Assembly: GCA_023426245.1 (NCBI GenBank)
Contig: JAFABB010000009.1
Span: 1 to 31,201, forward strand
From: Bacillota bacterium
GTDB lineage: Bacteria > Bacillota > UBA4882 > UBA8346
Direction: 5' to 3'
DNA length: 31,201 nt
This document shows, in pieces, positions 13,935 to 21,853 of this stretch. Made by a program: the position numbers and the translations under genes. Every line of letters begins with the position of its first letter. The stretch's first letter is position 1. The notes under the pieces were generated by a model, which saw only the letters and a program-made list of their open reading frames with translations, searched no databases and was not told the DNA's origin.

Positions 13935-15284
13935 TCATACATAACGGATTCGCGCGGACTGACCGCCAATCCCAAGCTGGGAACGATATTTGGCAACGGT
14001 TCTCCGGGAGATATGTATGCCTTTTTCGGCCAATTGCCCCACAATATCCGTATCGCATAGAGGAACGGACTTATTCTCCCCTGCGATCAAGGAACTAATC
14101 GCGCTGCGGGCGACCTCCGCGGGACAGTCACTGTCGTTTAGCTTATTGGAGAAAAAGTGATTGAAGGGAAAAGTGCCCCATGGCGTACTGATATATTTTG
14201 CGCGGATACAGCGGCAGATTGTAGAAGGATTCATTCCGATGTCTGCCGCTGCTTGCTTTTGTGTCATGGGCCGCAGAGCTTCCGGGCCGTCCGTAAAAAA
14301 GGGGCCCTGCTCGACAACTAGATAGGAGACCAGCATTTGCATAGCACGGTGCCGCATATTGAGACTGCCGATTAAGCCGGAAGCTTCGATCCTTTTCTTT
14401 TTTAAAAATTCCAACGCCTCTGCGTCGGCAGCGCCCTTCAGATAATCCGGGTTGAAAAAAAGCAAGGAACTTGCTTCACCGTAAATCTGGATTTCCGGCT
14501 GCGGCCGAGAAAGGTTGACCACAGCGTCCGGTAGGATATAAGGCGTGAAAAGCTCATGAGAAAAACAGCTTCCCGGCTTTGGATTCAACGTCTGCAGATA
14601 ATCCAGGATTTTCTGAATACGCGGCCGGCTGATTCTATATTTTTTTTCGAGGAAAGAAAACTGGCGGGCTGCAAGCGAGGAAAGATCCTCCTGCAGCATT
14701 TGCCTGAGGATTCCATAATCTTTTATATGGGGATCGACTTGCAGCATCAGACATTCGCTGAGACTCCTGGCACCTATGCCGCATGGAGTAAAGGTCTGAA
14801 TAACCTTCAAGACATTCTCGGCCAGCTCATGGCGGCAGCCGGTGGCGGCGGCAGCCGCTTCGAGACTTTCGTCAAGATACCCGGCATTGTTGATATTGGA
14901 AATCAAGTATTCGGCCACTACAGCCTCCTGCGGGGAAAAGGAACAACATCCGGTCTGAAAATGCAGATGTTCATAGAGGGACCCTTCCTCGCGGGTGAAC
15001 CATTGTTCCTGCAATGCTAAAGGTCGCGCGATCGGACCCGCCGGACGGCCGGACTCATCATTTTCACTGTCGGCGGGATCCTGCGGCAGCGATCCGTCTG
15101 GCATAGTATAGAAGGAAGCCGGCGTTTCCAGCGTATCGTAGCATAGCTCCAGATACGGGTTATCCAAAACAATGTTGCCCAAATACATTTTAAGAGAAAA
15201 TAGTGGCATGGAAAGAAGTTGCAGGCTGTGCAACGTCTGCGGCATCATTTTTTGGATTTGTCTGTTCTGCAGGGATTGTTCCAT
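13935..15284 (-). CDS. rpoN: RNA polymerase sigma-54 factor
   Basis: About 449 residues with all three RpoN regions: a Gln/Leu-rich N-terminal activator-binding segment (QSLQNRQIQKMMPQTLHSLQLLSMPLF), the core-binding domain, and the DNA-binding domain ending in an RpoN box (ISRRTVAKYRSQLGI; consensus ARRTVAKYRE). An HTH (TQKQAAADIGMNPSTICRCI) contacts the -12. I set the start at ATG 15284: the upstream ATG at 15302 is followed at once by GGAGG, which serves 15284. First gene of an rpoN-levR operon divergent from two sigma-54 promoters. This supplies the factor those promoters need. Confidence 0.93.
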   Translation of the reverse strand: MEQSLQNRQIQKMMPQTLHSLQLLSMPLFSLKMYLGNIVLDNPYLELCYDTLETPASFYTMPDGSLPQDPADSENDESGRPAGPIARPLALQEQWFTREEGSLYEHLHFQTGCCSFSPQEAVVAEYLISNINNAGYLDESLEAAAAATGCRHELAENVLKVIQTFTPCGIGARSLSECLMLQVDPHIKDYGILRQMLQEDLSSLAARQFSFLEKKYRISRPRIQKILDYLQTLNPKPGSCFSHELFTPYILPDAVVNLSRPQPEIQIYGEASSLLFFNPDYLKGAADAEALEFLKKKRIEASGLIGSLNMRHRAMQMLVSYLVVEQGPFFTDGPEALRPMTQKQAAADIGMNPSTICRCIRAKYISTPWGTFPFNHFFSNKLNDSDCPAEVARSAISSLIAGENKSVPLCDTDIVGQLAEKGIHISRRTVAKYRSQLGIGGQSARIRYV

Positions 15285-15379
15285 AGTTAACGGAACCTCC
15301 ATCGATTAAAAGTGCAATCGCCTGATAAATTTGAAGAATTCGCCAATATCTCATTACTAGGGCCTTTCGAGTGATTTTT

Positions 15380-15388
15380 ATTATATCA
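15380..15388 (-). promoter_or_regulatory. Extended -10 promoter of rpoN-levR
   Basis: TG-A-TATAAT on the minus strand (-10 at 15385-15380), with only a T-rich tract at the -35 place. This looks like a vegetative promoter, so rpoN and levR would be made independently of sigma-54. The 15303-15444 region should also hold the LevR upstream activating site; no single palindrome stands out. Confidence 0.5.
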
Positions 15389-15444
15389 TACCGCTATTCG
15401 ATAAAAAAGACATTTTGATTAATTATTTCGAAAAAAGCTTTTTG

Positions 15445-15461
15445 TGGCACAAAAATTGCAT
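15445..15461 (+). promoter_or_regulatory. Sigma-54 promoter P1 of the PTS operon
   Basis: TGGCAC-N5-TTGCAT, an exact match to the -24/-12 consensus (GG at 15446-15447, GC at 15458-15459). Predicted start near 15471. It reads toward the HPr-like gene, 140 nt upstream of its ATG. Confidence 0.85.
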
Positions 15462-15561
15462 ATAAACTAAGATGAAGAGAAAGCGACGGAAACTTTCGGC
15501 TACCCTTTGCGCTGGAACATCTGTTAGATAAAAAAGAGTAAAAAACTTTTGACTGTTTTTG

Positions 15562-15578
15562 TGGTACGGGAATTGCAT
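15562..15578 (+). promoter_or_regulatory. Sigma-54 promoter P2 of the PTS operon
   Basis: TGGTAC-N5-TTGCAT, again GG and GC at the right spacing; only the fourth base of the -24 element differs from P1. Predicted start near 15588, 17 nt before the first ATG. P1 and P2 are 117 nt apart and share flanking bases (TTTGTGG before, ATATAAA after), so they may be a local duplication. Confidence 0.85.
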
Positions 15579-15604
15579 ATAAAAGAGAGGGAGCGCAGAA
15601 AAAC

Positions 15605-15862
15605 ATGACAACCAAAGACTTTCAATTACCGTTTGCACCAGACACAGACATTGGCTTTGTCAGCGGATTTGTTATCGCAGCGGGACGATTTGATTGCAAA
15701 ATTGAGATTTACTGTAATGACAAATGTTTTGATGCAAAATCTTTTTTGGGCCTCACATATGCAGGCATTTTCCCTGGTGATAATTTTACACTTTGTGCTG
15801 AAGGGGCCGATGAGCAGGAAGCGCTTGACCAGCTTTCGTCGTATATGAATAAATACCGGTAG
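15605..15862 (+). CDS. HPr-like protein with Asp in place of the catalytic histidine
   Basis: 85 residues, aligning along its length with the next gene's HPr: RFDCKIEIYCN matches the beta strand after helix 1, and AKSFLGL and GADEQEALDQLSSYM match the Ser-46 loop and the last helix. The catalytic HARP motif is replaced by DIGF, putting Asp exactly at position 15, so it cannot carry the histidine phosphate. Ser46 (AKS) is kept at its canonical number, as in the catabolite regulator Crh. A role as a regulatory decoy, or as a partner of HPr kinase, CcpA or LevR, is possible but unproven. First gene of the sigma-54 PTS operon, 17 nt after the P2 start. Confidence 0.7.
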   Translation: MTTKDFQLPFAPDTDIGFVSGFVIAAGRFDCKIEIYCNDKCFDAKSFLGLTYAGIFPGDNFTLCAEGADEQEALDQLSSYMNKYR

Positions 15863-15904
15863 TTTCTATTCTTGAAAGTATCTTGAAAGTAAAGGAGTCA
15901 AACA

Positions 15905-16183
15905 GTGTATACCAGACAGACGACAGTATGTAACAAATCCGGGCTTCACGCGAGGCCAGCGGCAGATCTCGTGAAAGAAGCCATTAAGTTCAAATCCTCT
16001 ATTACAATTGACAAAAGAGAGCCGTCTGGCACAAAGGTCAATGGGAAATCACTGGTCTCGGTGCTATCCCTTTCCGTTGTTTGCGGCAATCCGATTGAGA
16101 TCTCGGCGGAAGGCGAAGATGAGCAGGAGGCGGTCGATACATTGATCGCGGTTGTGGACTCTGGTTTCGGAGAAAAGGAGTGA
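15905..16183 (+). CDS. ptsH: HPr phosphocarrier protein
   Basis: 92 residues. The active site NKSGLHARPAADLV has His at position 15; the regulatory serine sits in NGKSLVSVLSL at position 49 because of a three-residue insertion (REPSGTK) compared with common HPr. It passes phosphate from Enzyme I to IIA and to the PRDs of LevR. Start is GTG at 15905 behind AAAGGAG. The adjacent Enzyme I gene begins 4 nt after its stop, so the two are surely co-translated. Being inside a sugar-specific operon, this is probably a dedicated copy. Confidence 0.93.
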   Translation: MYTRQTTVCNKSGLHARPAADLVKEAIKFKSSITIDKREPSGTKVNGKSLVSVLSLSVVCGNPIEISAEGEDEQEAVDTLIAVVDSGFGEKE

Positions 16184-16187
16184 TGCA

Positions 16188-17915
16188 ATGAAGAAACGTG
16201 GGATTGCCATTTTCAACGGCATTGTTTGCGGCAAGGCACTGATCTATCAACCATACGATCCTGCAGGCACAGAATATGAAGCGGATCGCCTAAGCGGCAC
16301 AGAGGAAAAACTGAAAGCTTATGTACTGGCGCTCGCAAATGCCCGGGAAGAACTTGATCGCATTGTCGCGTCCCTCTCCGGAAGTGCTCCGGAAAAAGCC
16401 GAAATTTTTCAGGCGCATCAGATCCTGCTGGAAGATGTGGCGATCGATCAAGAGATTCGTAGGATAATTGTCGGCGGAAAAGCCGTTTCCCAGGCGATTT
16501 CTGAAACGTACAATATGTTCATTGATGTATTGGCCCGGACCGAAAATGAATTCACCCAGGAGCGCACGGCGGACCTGAAGGATGTCCGCAACCGCATTTT
16601 ACGTTGCCTTGCCGGAAAGCCGGAACAAAACCTGTCGTTGTTGCTGGAACCCTATGTGGTGTTTGCACGGGAGCTTTTTCCTTCCGATACAGCGACAATC
16701 GACCGGAGAAACGTGCAGGCCATCGTCACAGAAGTCGGCGGTGTCACCTCCCACACAGCTATTGTTGCAAGAAGTTTCGGTATTCCTACCGTACTCGGCG
16801 TGAATGGTGTTCTCTCCTGCGTTACCGACGGAGAAGAAGCCATCGTTGACGCAACAGATGGAGTGGTGATCCTGGGTGCGGACAAGCTGGAGAAAGACTA
16901 TTATCAGCGGAAACAGCTGGCAACTCTAAAACAGCTTCAGACCATGAAAGCTTACCGGGATATCCGGGCAATCACCAAGGATGGTACAACGGTCGACATC
17001 GAAGTGAATATCTCGGCGGTCGATGCCTTGAGTCCCGAAGAAATCACTGCAGCGGACGGCATAGGCCTGATGCGTAGCGAGTTCCTTTTTATGCAAAGTA
17101 AGGGGAAACTGCCGGATGAAGAGTTGCAGTACAAGGCATATAAGGCTGCGACGGAAGCGTTCGGTGGAAAGCCAGTTATCCTGCGGACTTTGGATATCGG
17201 AGGCGACAAACAGTTGCCCTATATGGAACTTCCGGACGAGGAAAATCCATTTCTTGGCAAGCGTGCCTTGCGCCTTTGCCTGGAGGAAACAGAAATTTTT
17301 AGCACGCAGCTGCGCGCAGCATTGCGCGCTTCGCAGTTCGGTGACCTTCGGATCATGTTCCCGATGGTGGGCAGTTTGGATGACTTCCGCCAAGCCAAGG
17401 CATTCGTCCGGACTGTGATGAGAGAACTTGACGAAGAAGGTATTCCGTACAACAAAGATATCAAGCTGGGAATCATGATTGAGATTCCTTCCATTGCACT
17501 GATTGCGGACAAAGCGGCAAAAGAAGTGGATTTCGCCAGTATCGGCACAAATGACTTGTGCCAGTATCTGATGGCAGCCGACCGGATGAACCAGACGGTG
17601 TCCGCCTATTATCAGAATTATCATCCAGCGGTTTTTCGACTGATTCGATTTATCGCTGAACAGTTTTCCAAGTATGGGAAGCCGCTTTCCGTTTGCGGCG
17701 AGATGGGCGGCAACCCCCGGGCAACGATTGCCCTTGTCGGACTTGGCCTTCGAATGCTGAGTATGAGTGCCGCCAATATGGCACCGGTAAAACGGGTAAT
17801 CACTGGCATATCAAAAAAAGAGGCGGAGCGCATTGCCGATGAGGTCTGCGCTCAGGAGACAGCGGCGGAGGCGGAGCGCGTGCTCACCGAAGCGGCTGAC
17901 GCGATCGTCTACTGA
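16188..17915 (+). CDS. ptsI: PTS Enzyme I (phosphoenolpyruvate-protein phosphotransferase)
   Basis: 575 residues, full length. The phosphorylated His189 lies in TEVGGVTSHTAIVAR. The C-terminal PEP-binding barrel has GIGLMRSEFLFM, TLDIGGDKQLPYM, IMFPMVGSLDDFRQAK, IMIEIPS, FASIGTNDLCQYLMAADR and the catalytic Cys in SVCGEMGGNPRATIALVGLG. It transfers phosphate from PEP to HPr. Start ATG 16188 behind AAAGGAG is preferred over the longer frame from 16152, which overlaps ptsH. Confidence 0.95.
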   Translation: MKKRGIAIFNGIVCGKALIYQPYDPAGTEYEADRLSGTEEKLKAYVLALANAREELDRIVASLSGSAPEKAEIFQAHQILLEDVAIDQEIRRIIVGGKAVSQAISETYNMFIDVLARTENEFTQERTADLKDVRNRILRCLAGKPEQNLSLLLEPYVVFARELFPSDTATIDRRNVQAIVTEVGGVTSHTAIVARSFGIPTVLGVNGVLSCVTDGEEAIVDATDGVVILGADKLEKDYYQRKQLATLKQLQTMKAYRDIRAITKDGTTVDIEVNISAVDALSPEEITAADGIGLMRSEFLFMQSKGKLPDEELQYKAYKAATEAFGGKPVILRTLDIGGDKQLPYMELPDEENPFLGKRALRLCLEETEIFSTQLRAALRASQFGDLRIMFPMVGSLDDFRQAKAFVRTVMRELDEEGIPYNKDIKLGIMIEIPSIALIADKAAKEVDFASIGTNDLCQYLMAADRMNQTVSAYYQNYHPAVFRLIRFIAEQFSKYGKPLSVCGEMGGNPRATIALVGLGLRMLSMSAANMAPVKRVITGISKKEAERIADEVCAQETAAEAERVLTEAADAIVY

Positions 17916-17998
17916 ACGATCACACCAAGGCATCAACCAGAGTAAAAACCCGCTGCTTACTCATAGCTAAAAAAAAGTACCAGAAAGGGGGGAAAAGA

Positions 17999-18424
17999 AT
18001 GATTCACGTAATATTAGCAACACATGCAGGATTAGGAAAAGCTATGCTGGAGACGGCGGCTATCATCAGCGGAGCAACCGAGGGCGTCCGTACGATTGAG
18101 TTGTATCCCGGCGAAGGAACGGAGAATGTGGAAGACGCTCTCAAGAAGGAATTGGCTGCAATAAAAAAAGATGACGAAGTTCTCTGCTTGGTGGATATTC
18201 CCGGAGGGAGTCCTGCTCGTGTTGCCACAGGGTTAGCATTGGAAACTCCTTGTTTACATGTCGTATCCGGCCTTAACCTCGGTATGCTGACGGAAACGTT
18301 GCTGCTGAAGGATAGCATGGACATCTTAGAACTCAAGGAACATATCATAACAGTTGCGTCGGAAACGATCATGGATCTTGGTGAAATGTTAAAGGCAAGT
18401 TTAATGAGTGAACAGAAAACTTGA
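17999..18424 (+). CDS. PTS mannose-family IIA component
   Basis: 141 residues. The IIA-man fold signature begins the protein: MIHVILATHAGLGKAML with the phosphorylated His9, followed by DEVLCLVDIPGGSPARVAT and VVSGLNLGMLTETLL. It takes phosphate from HPr and passes it to IIB. Very strong ribosome site (AAAGGGGGG) before ATG 17999, after an 83-nt gap from ptsI without a clear terminator. IIA and IIB are separate genes here. Confidence 0.93.
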   Translation: MIHVILATHAGLGKAMLETAAIISGATEGVRTIELYPGEGTENVEDALKKELAAIKKDDEVLCLVDIPGGSPARVATGLALETPCLHVVSGLNLGMLTETLLLKDSMDILELKEHIITVASETIMDLGEMLKASLMSEQKT

Positions 18425-18448
18425 TGAAAAGAAAGTAGGAGGGAAAAA

Positions 18449-19192
18449 ATGAGTTTCATAAGTATCTTTATTGTAAGCCTAATTACCGGCCTCGCTTACT
18501 TACAGCGGCGCATGCTTGGTGACTGTCAACTAGAAAGACCTATCGTGCTAGGACCGCTAATTGGTCTGCTGCTTGGTGATCTGAACACCGGCTTGAAAGT
18601 TGGCGCTTCGCTGGAATTGGTGTTCATGGGCGCTCAGGCAATCGGCGGTTCTGTACCTTCAAACGTTGCGATTGCCAGTGCGTTGGGCACTGCAGTGGCC
18701 GTAACCAGCCATTCCGGCCTGGAAGGTGCCCTGTTGGTGGCGATTCCCACCGCCGTGGTGGCCACCTCGTTCGAACTCTTCGCAAAGACGGTGTGTTCCT
18801 TCCTTGCCCATGGCGTTGATAAGTATGCAATTGACGGCAACTCCGGAGGCATCTCCCTAATGGTTCAGCTGGGCAACCTGATCCATTTTCTCGCTTATTT
18901 TATTCCTACATTCCTGGCGTTGTATTTTGGCTCCACTTACGTCACTTCGCTGACGACTGCCATTCCAGCCAACATTATGGCCGGCATCAAGGCTGTCGGC
19001 GGGTTGCTCCCAGCTTTAGGCTTCGGCTTGCTGCTCAACAACCTTGGCGTTAAGAAGCTTATGCCGTATTTCTTTATTGGTTTTGCGATCGCCGCCTATA
19101 TTCCAGGTTTCGGTGTTATGGGTGTGGCAGTCCTTGGTGTTGCGTACGTGCTTTTGCACGTGAGCCAGCACCAACAAGCAACGAATAATTGA
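18449..19192 (+). CDS. PTS mannose/sorbose-family IIC component
   Basis: 247 residues, strongly hydrophobic. Family features: an N-terminal LITGLAYLQRRMLGDCQLERPIVLGPLIGLLLGDL, then GASLELVFMGAQAIGGSVPSNVAIASALGTA, and several membrane helices up to GVMGVAVLGVAYVLLHV. With IID it forms the membrane channel for the sugar. Start ATG 18449 follows AGGAGG. Followed 16 nt later by IID. Confidence 0.93.
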   Translation: MSFISIFIVSLITGLAYLQRRMLGDCQLERPIVLGPLIGLLLGDLNTGLKVGASLELVFMGAQAIGGSVPSNVAIASALGTAVAVTSHSGLEGALLVAIPTAVVATSFELFAKTVCSFLAHGVDKYAIDGNSGGISLMVQLGNLIHFLAYFIPTFLALYFGSTYVTSLTTAIPANIMAGIKAVGGLLPALGFGLLLNNLGVKKLMPYFFIGFAIAAYIPGFGVMGVAVLGVAYVLLHVSQHQQATNN

Positions 19193-19207
19193 GAGGAGGG
19201 AACAAAC

Positions 19208-20035
19208 ATGACTGAAGAAATGAACGCAGTGGCAACCACCAATAAAATTGAAAAGAAAGATTTACGAAGATTATTTTACCGTTCCAATGGGATTCAGTCC
19301 GCTTTTAACTTCGAACGCATGCAGGGCCTTGGCTTTATTTGGGCATTGATGCCCCTAATTAACAAGCTGTATAAGAACAAAGAGGACCGCATTGAGGCCT
19401 ATAAGCGCCATTCCGGTTACTTCAATACTCATCCCTGGCTTGGCGGGGTTATTTTTGGTATCGTGGCGTCCATGGAGGAGAGAAAGGCACATGGGGAGGA
19501 AGTCGATGAAGAGAATATCCAAGCGGTTAAGGGCGCTCTGATGGGTCCCCTGGCCGGCCTTGGTGACTCCATGTTTTTCAGCACCTACCGCCCTATCGTA
19601 GCCGGTATCTGTGCTTCTCTGGCGTTGAGCGGTAGTGGGATCGCGCCCATTCTTTTTGTACTGTTGATCAATATTGTACACTTTGGCGCGCAGTGGTGGG
19701 GTGTCCACAAGGGCTACACCCTGGCCGACCAGTTCCTGGAGAAGATGGAAGGCATGCAGATCCAGAAATGGATGGAAGCAGCCACGATTCTCGGCTTGTT
19801 AGTCGTCGGCGCACTGGTTGCCACTACTTTGAATATCGCCACCCCGCTGGTTTACAAGGTGGGCAATGCTAGCGTGGAACTGCAGAGTATGTTTAATACC
19901 ATCCTACCCAAGATGCTGCCGCTTTGTGCAACGCTGGGCGTCTTTGCTTTCCTCAGAAAAGGGAAAAGTACGATGGTCGTTATGCTGGGCATCATTATCG
20001 TCGCCTTCGTGCTGGGCCTGTTGGGCATTCTTTAA
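19208..20035 (+). CDS. PTS mannose-family IID component
   Basis: 275 residues. Family features: DLRRLFYRSNGIQSAFNFERMQGLGFIWALMPLI, RHSGYFNTHPWLGGVIFGIVASMEE, KGALMGPLAGLGDSMFFSTYRPI, and C-terminal helices ending VAFVLGLLGIL. It partners IIC in the membrane. Start ATG 19208 behind GAGGAGGG. A strong hairpin follows its stop (20058-20088), separating the PTS membrane genes from nagA in the transcript. Confidence 0.93.
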   Translation: MTEEMNAVATTNKIEKKDLRRLFYRSNGIQSAFNFERMQGLGFIWALMPLINKLYKNKEDRIEAYKRHSGYFNTHPWLGGVIFGIVASMEERKAHGEEVDEENIQAVKGALMGPLAGLGDSMFFSTYRPIVAGICASLALSGSGIAPILFVLLINIVHFGAQWWGVHKGYTLADQFLEKMEGMQIQKWMEAATILGLLVVGALVATTLNIATPLVYKVGNASVELQSMFNTILPKMLPLCATLGVFAFLRKGKSTMVVMLGIIIVAFVLGLLGIL

Positions 20036-20057
20036 TTCATACGAGTAAAGCTGCTTC

Positions 20058-20088
20058 CGGAGTGAGGGATATCATATCCCTCACTCCG
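20058..20088 (+). other. Strong intercistronic hairpin between IID and nagA
   Basis: CGGAGTGAGGGATAT (20058-20072) and its exact complement (20074-20088) flank a single C: a 15-bp perfect inverted repeat. No U-run follows and the nagA ribosome site lies 12 nt downstream, so it is more likely an mRNA-stabilising or processing element than a terminator. It could set different levels of the upstream PTS genes and the downstream catabolic genes. Confidence 0.65.
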
Positions 20089-20109
20089 ACGATATGACGG
20101 AGGTATCTT

Positions 20110-21288
20110 ATGTACGAAACAAAAAAAGCGCTGCTGGGCGGCAAAGTCTTATTGGAGAGCGGAGAAATGAAAAACTGCGGGGTTCTTTTGGAAGGGGCCT
20201 GCATCAGCGAACTGCTGCCTGAACGGCAGGGGGTGCCTCCAGGCTATGAGCAGATTGACTGTTCCGGCAAAATTGTTGCTCCGGGTCTGATCGATACGCA
20301 TGTGCATGGCGCATGCGGGCGCAATTTCATGGAAGGAACCCCGGAGGCAATTGACAAAATATCGGAATTTTTAATTCGCGGCGGCACAACCAGCTGCCTG
20401 GGAACTACAACCAGCGCGAAGGTGGAAGATGAAGAAAAAGCATTAAGGTGTCTCCGTGAGGCTAGCCGAAATCCGGTGAAAGGACAAATTGAGATCTTGG
20501 GCAGTCATTTAGAAGGCCCGTTCATCAATCCTAAAAACCGAGGTTCCCATGCGGAATGCAATATCCGCTGCGCGAGCAGGGAAGAACTCGAGCGAATTGC
20601 CGCGGCGGCTGAGGATTCCCTGAAGGTTGTGACTTTGGCGCCTGAAATGGATCATGCGCTTGAAGCGATTGAATTTTTCACCAAGAAAGGTACTCAGGTT
20701 TCTATTGGTCACACACTAGCCGACTATAGTCAGACCCAGGATGCGCTGCAGGCCGGTGCAGGAAGGGGAACCCATCTTTTCAGCGCAATGCCGCAAATTC
20801 ACCACCGGGAACCCGGAGCAGTTGTTGCGCTGCTTATTTGCCCCACGGCCTACCTGGAGATGACGATAGACGGGAAGCATCTCGCGCCGGCGATCATCGA
20901 GATGATACTGAAAATCGCCGGAACGGAGCGATGCATCCTCATTACTGACGGCGTTGATGCCAGAGGTCTCGGCGACGGAACATTCCAGAGATGGGAAGGA
21001 ACCACGATTATCGTTCAAAATGGGGAAGCCAGGACAAAGACTGGCTCTTTAGCCGGAAGTATGTTGTCATTGTCTGACGCAGTGAGAAATATGGTCAATT
21101 TGATTCATACCCCCATAAACGCTGCGATTCGGATGGCATCGGAAATTCCGGCGCGTTCGATTGGTGCTTTTGATAGAAAAGGTTCAATTTCACGGGGTAA
21201 AGATGCCGACCTCGTTATTTTCAATGATGATTTGTCGATTCATATGACAATCGTCAGAGGCGATATTGTTTATAAAGAAGGAGAATAA
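20110..21288 (+). CDS. nagA: N-acetylglucosamine-6-phosphate deacetylase
   Basis: 392 residues, amidohydrolase fold. Metal and catalytic motifs: APGLIDTHVHGACG (H64, H66), SHLEGPF (E135), SIGHT, the substrate loop THLFSAMPQIHHREPG, and ILITDG (catalytic Asp). C-terminal PARSIGAFDRKGSISRGKDADLV is typical. It deacetylates GlcNAc-6-phosphate to GlcN-6-phosphate and acetate in the cytosol. Its place between IID and IIB, with nagB downstream, points to an N-acetylated amino sugar as the PTS substrate. Start ATG 20110 behind GGAGG. Confidence 0.93.
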   Translation: MYETKKALLGGKVLLESGEMKNCGVLLEGACISELLPERQGVPPGYEQIDCSGKIVAPGLIDTHVHGACGRNFMEGTPEAIDKISEFLIRGGTTSCLGTTTSAKVEDEEKALRCLREASRNPVKGQIEILGSHLEGPFINPKNRGSHAECNIRCASREELERIAAAAEDSLKVVTLAPEMDHALEAIEFFTKKGTQVSIGHTLADYSQTQDALQAGAGRGTHLFSAMPQIHHREPGAVVALLICPTAYLEMTIDGKHLAPAIIEMILKIAGTERCILITDGVDARGLGDGTFQRWEGTTIIVQNGEARTKTGSLAGSMLSLSDAVRNMVNLIHTPINAAIRMASEIPARSIGAFDRKGSISRGKDADLVIFNDDLSIHMTIVRGDIVYKEGE

Positions 21289-21293
21289 AGTCG

Positions 21294-21776
21294 ATGAAAA
21301 CGGTTCTGGTTCGAATTGATGACCGTCTTATCCACGGCCAGGTCGTGGTGGGTTGGACTCGCTCTACCGGGGTGACTTGTATTCTGGTAGTCGATGACAA
21401 AACTGCGCGGGACAAGATTCAATGCTCTTTTTTACGGATGGCGACGCCGGTCGGTGTCAAGGCAGAAATCCTGACGCTTGAGGATGCCGTGGCCAAAATC
21501 AAAGCCGACGCATTCAAAGGTGAAACCGTTATGATTCTGGCGCGCGGACCGCAAACAATCCTTGACTTGATCAATCAGGGCATCGATATTCCCAGCGTCA
21601 ACATAGGCAACGTCCGTTCCATGGAAGGTCGAGACAAACTGGTGACTCACGTTTATGCAACGCCGGACGAAGTCAAGGTGTGGAAGGAGCTGGATAAAAA
21701 GAACGTCAAAATGTCCGCCCAGATTCTCCCCGATCAGGCCAAATTCGATCTTAACGATGCATTAAAAAACCTGTAA
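21294..21776 (+). CDS. PTS mannose/sorbose-family IIB component
   Basis: 160 residues. The phosphorylated His14 lies in VRIDDRLIHGQVVVGW. Also LVVDDKTARDKIQCSFLRMATP and IPSVNIGNVRSMEGRDKL, as in the family. It phosphorylates the incoming sugar and can phosphorylate PRDs of LevR-type regulators. Unusually placed after nagA instead of next to IIA or IIC. It starts 5 nt after the nagA stop, behind GAAGGAG, so the two are co-translated. Confidence 0.93.
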   Translation: MKTVLVRIDDRLIHGQVVVGWTRSTGVTCILVVDDKTARDKIQCSFLRMATPVGVKAEILTLEDAVAKIKADAFKGETVMILARGPQTILDLINQGIDIPSVNIGNVRSMEGRDKLVTHVYATPDEVKVWKELDKKNVKMSAQILPDQAKFDLNDALKNL

Positions 21777-21853
21777 TCAGAAGCGGATCATAACCGACAC
21801 AAAAGAATCAAATCGCAGAAGGCTGTTTTGGCAGAGCGGGAAAGGAAAACTGC

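Noticed and set aside
14556..15020. Plus-strand ORF of 154 codons
   Set aside because: Antisense of rpoN, whose RpoN box and core domain are clear.
15478..15500. Catabolite-response (cre) site between the two sigma-54 promoters
   Set aside because: GAAAGCGACGGAAAC resembles cre but breaks the consensus at a conserved T and is not symmetrical.
16926..17624. Minus-strand ORF of 232 codons
   Set aside because: Antisense shadow of Enzyme I; no family motif or ribosome site.
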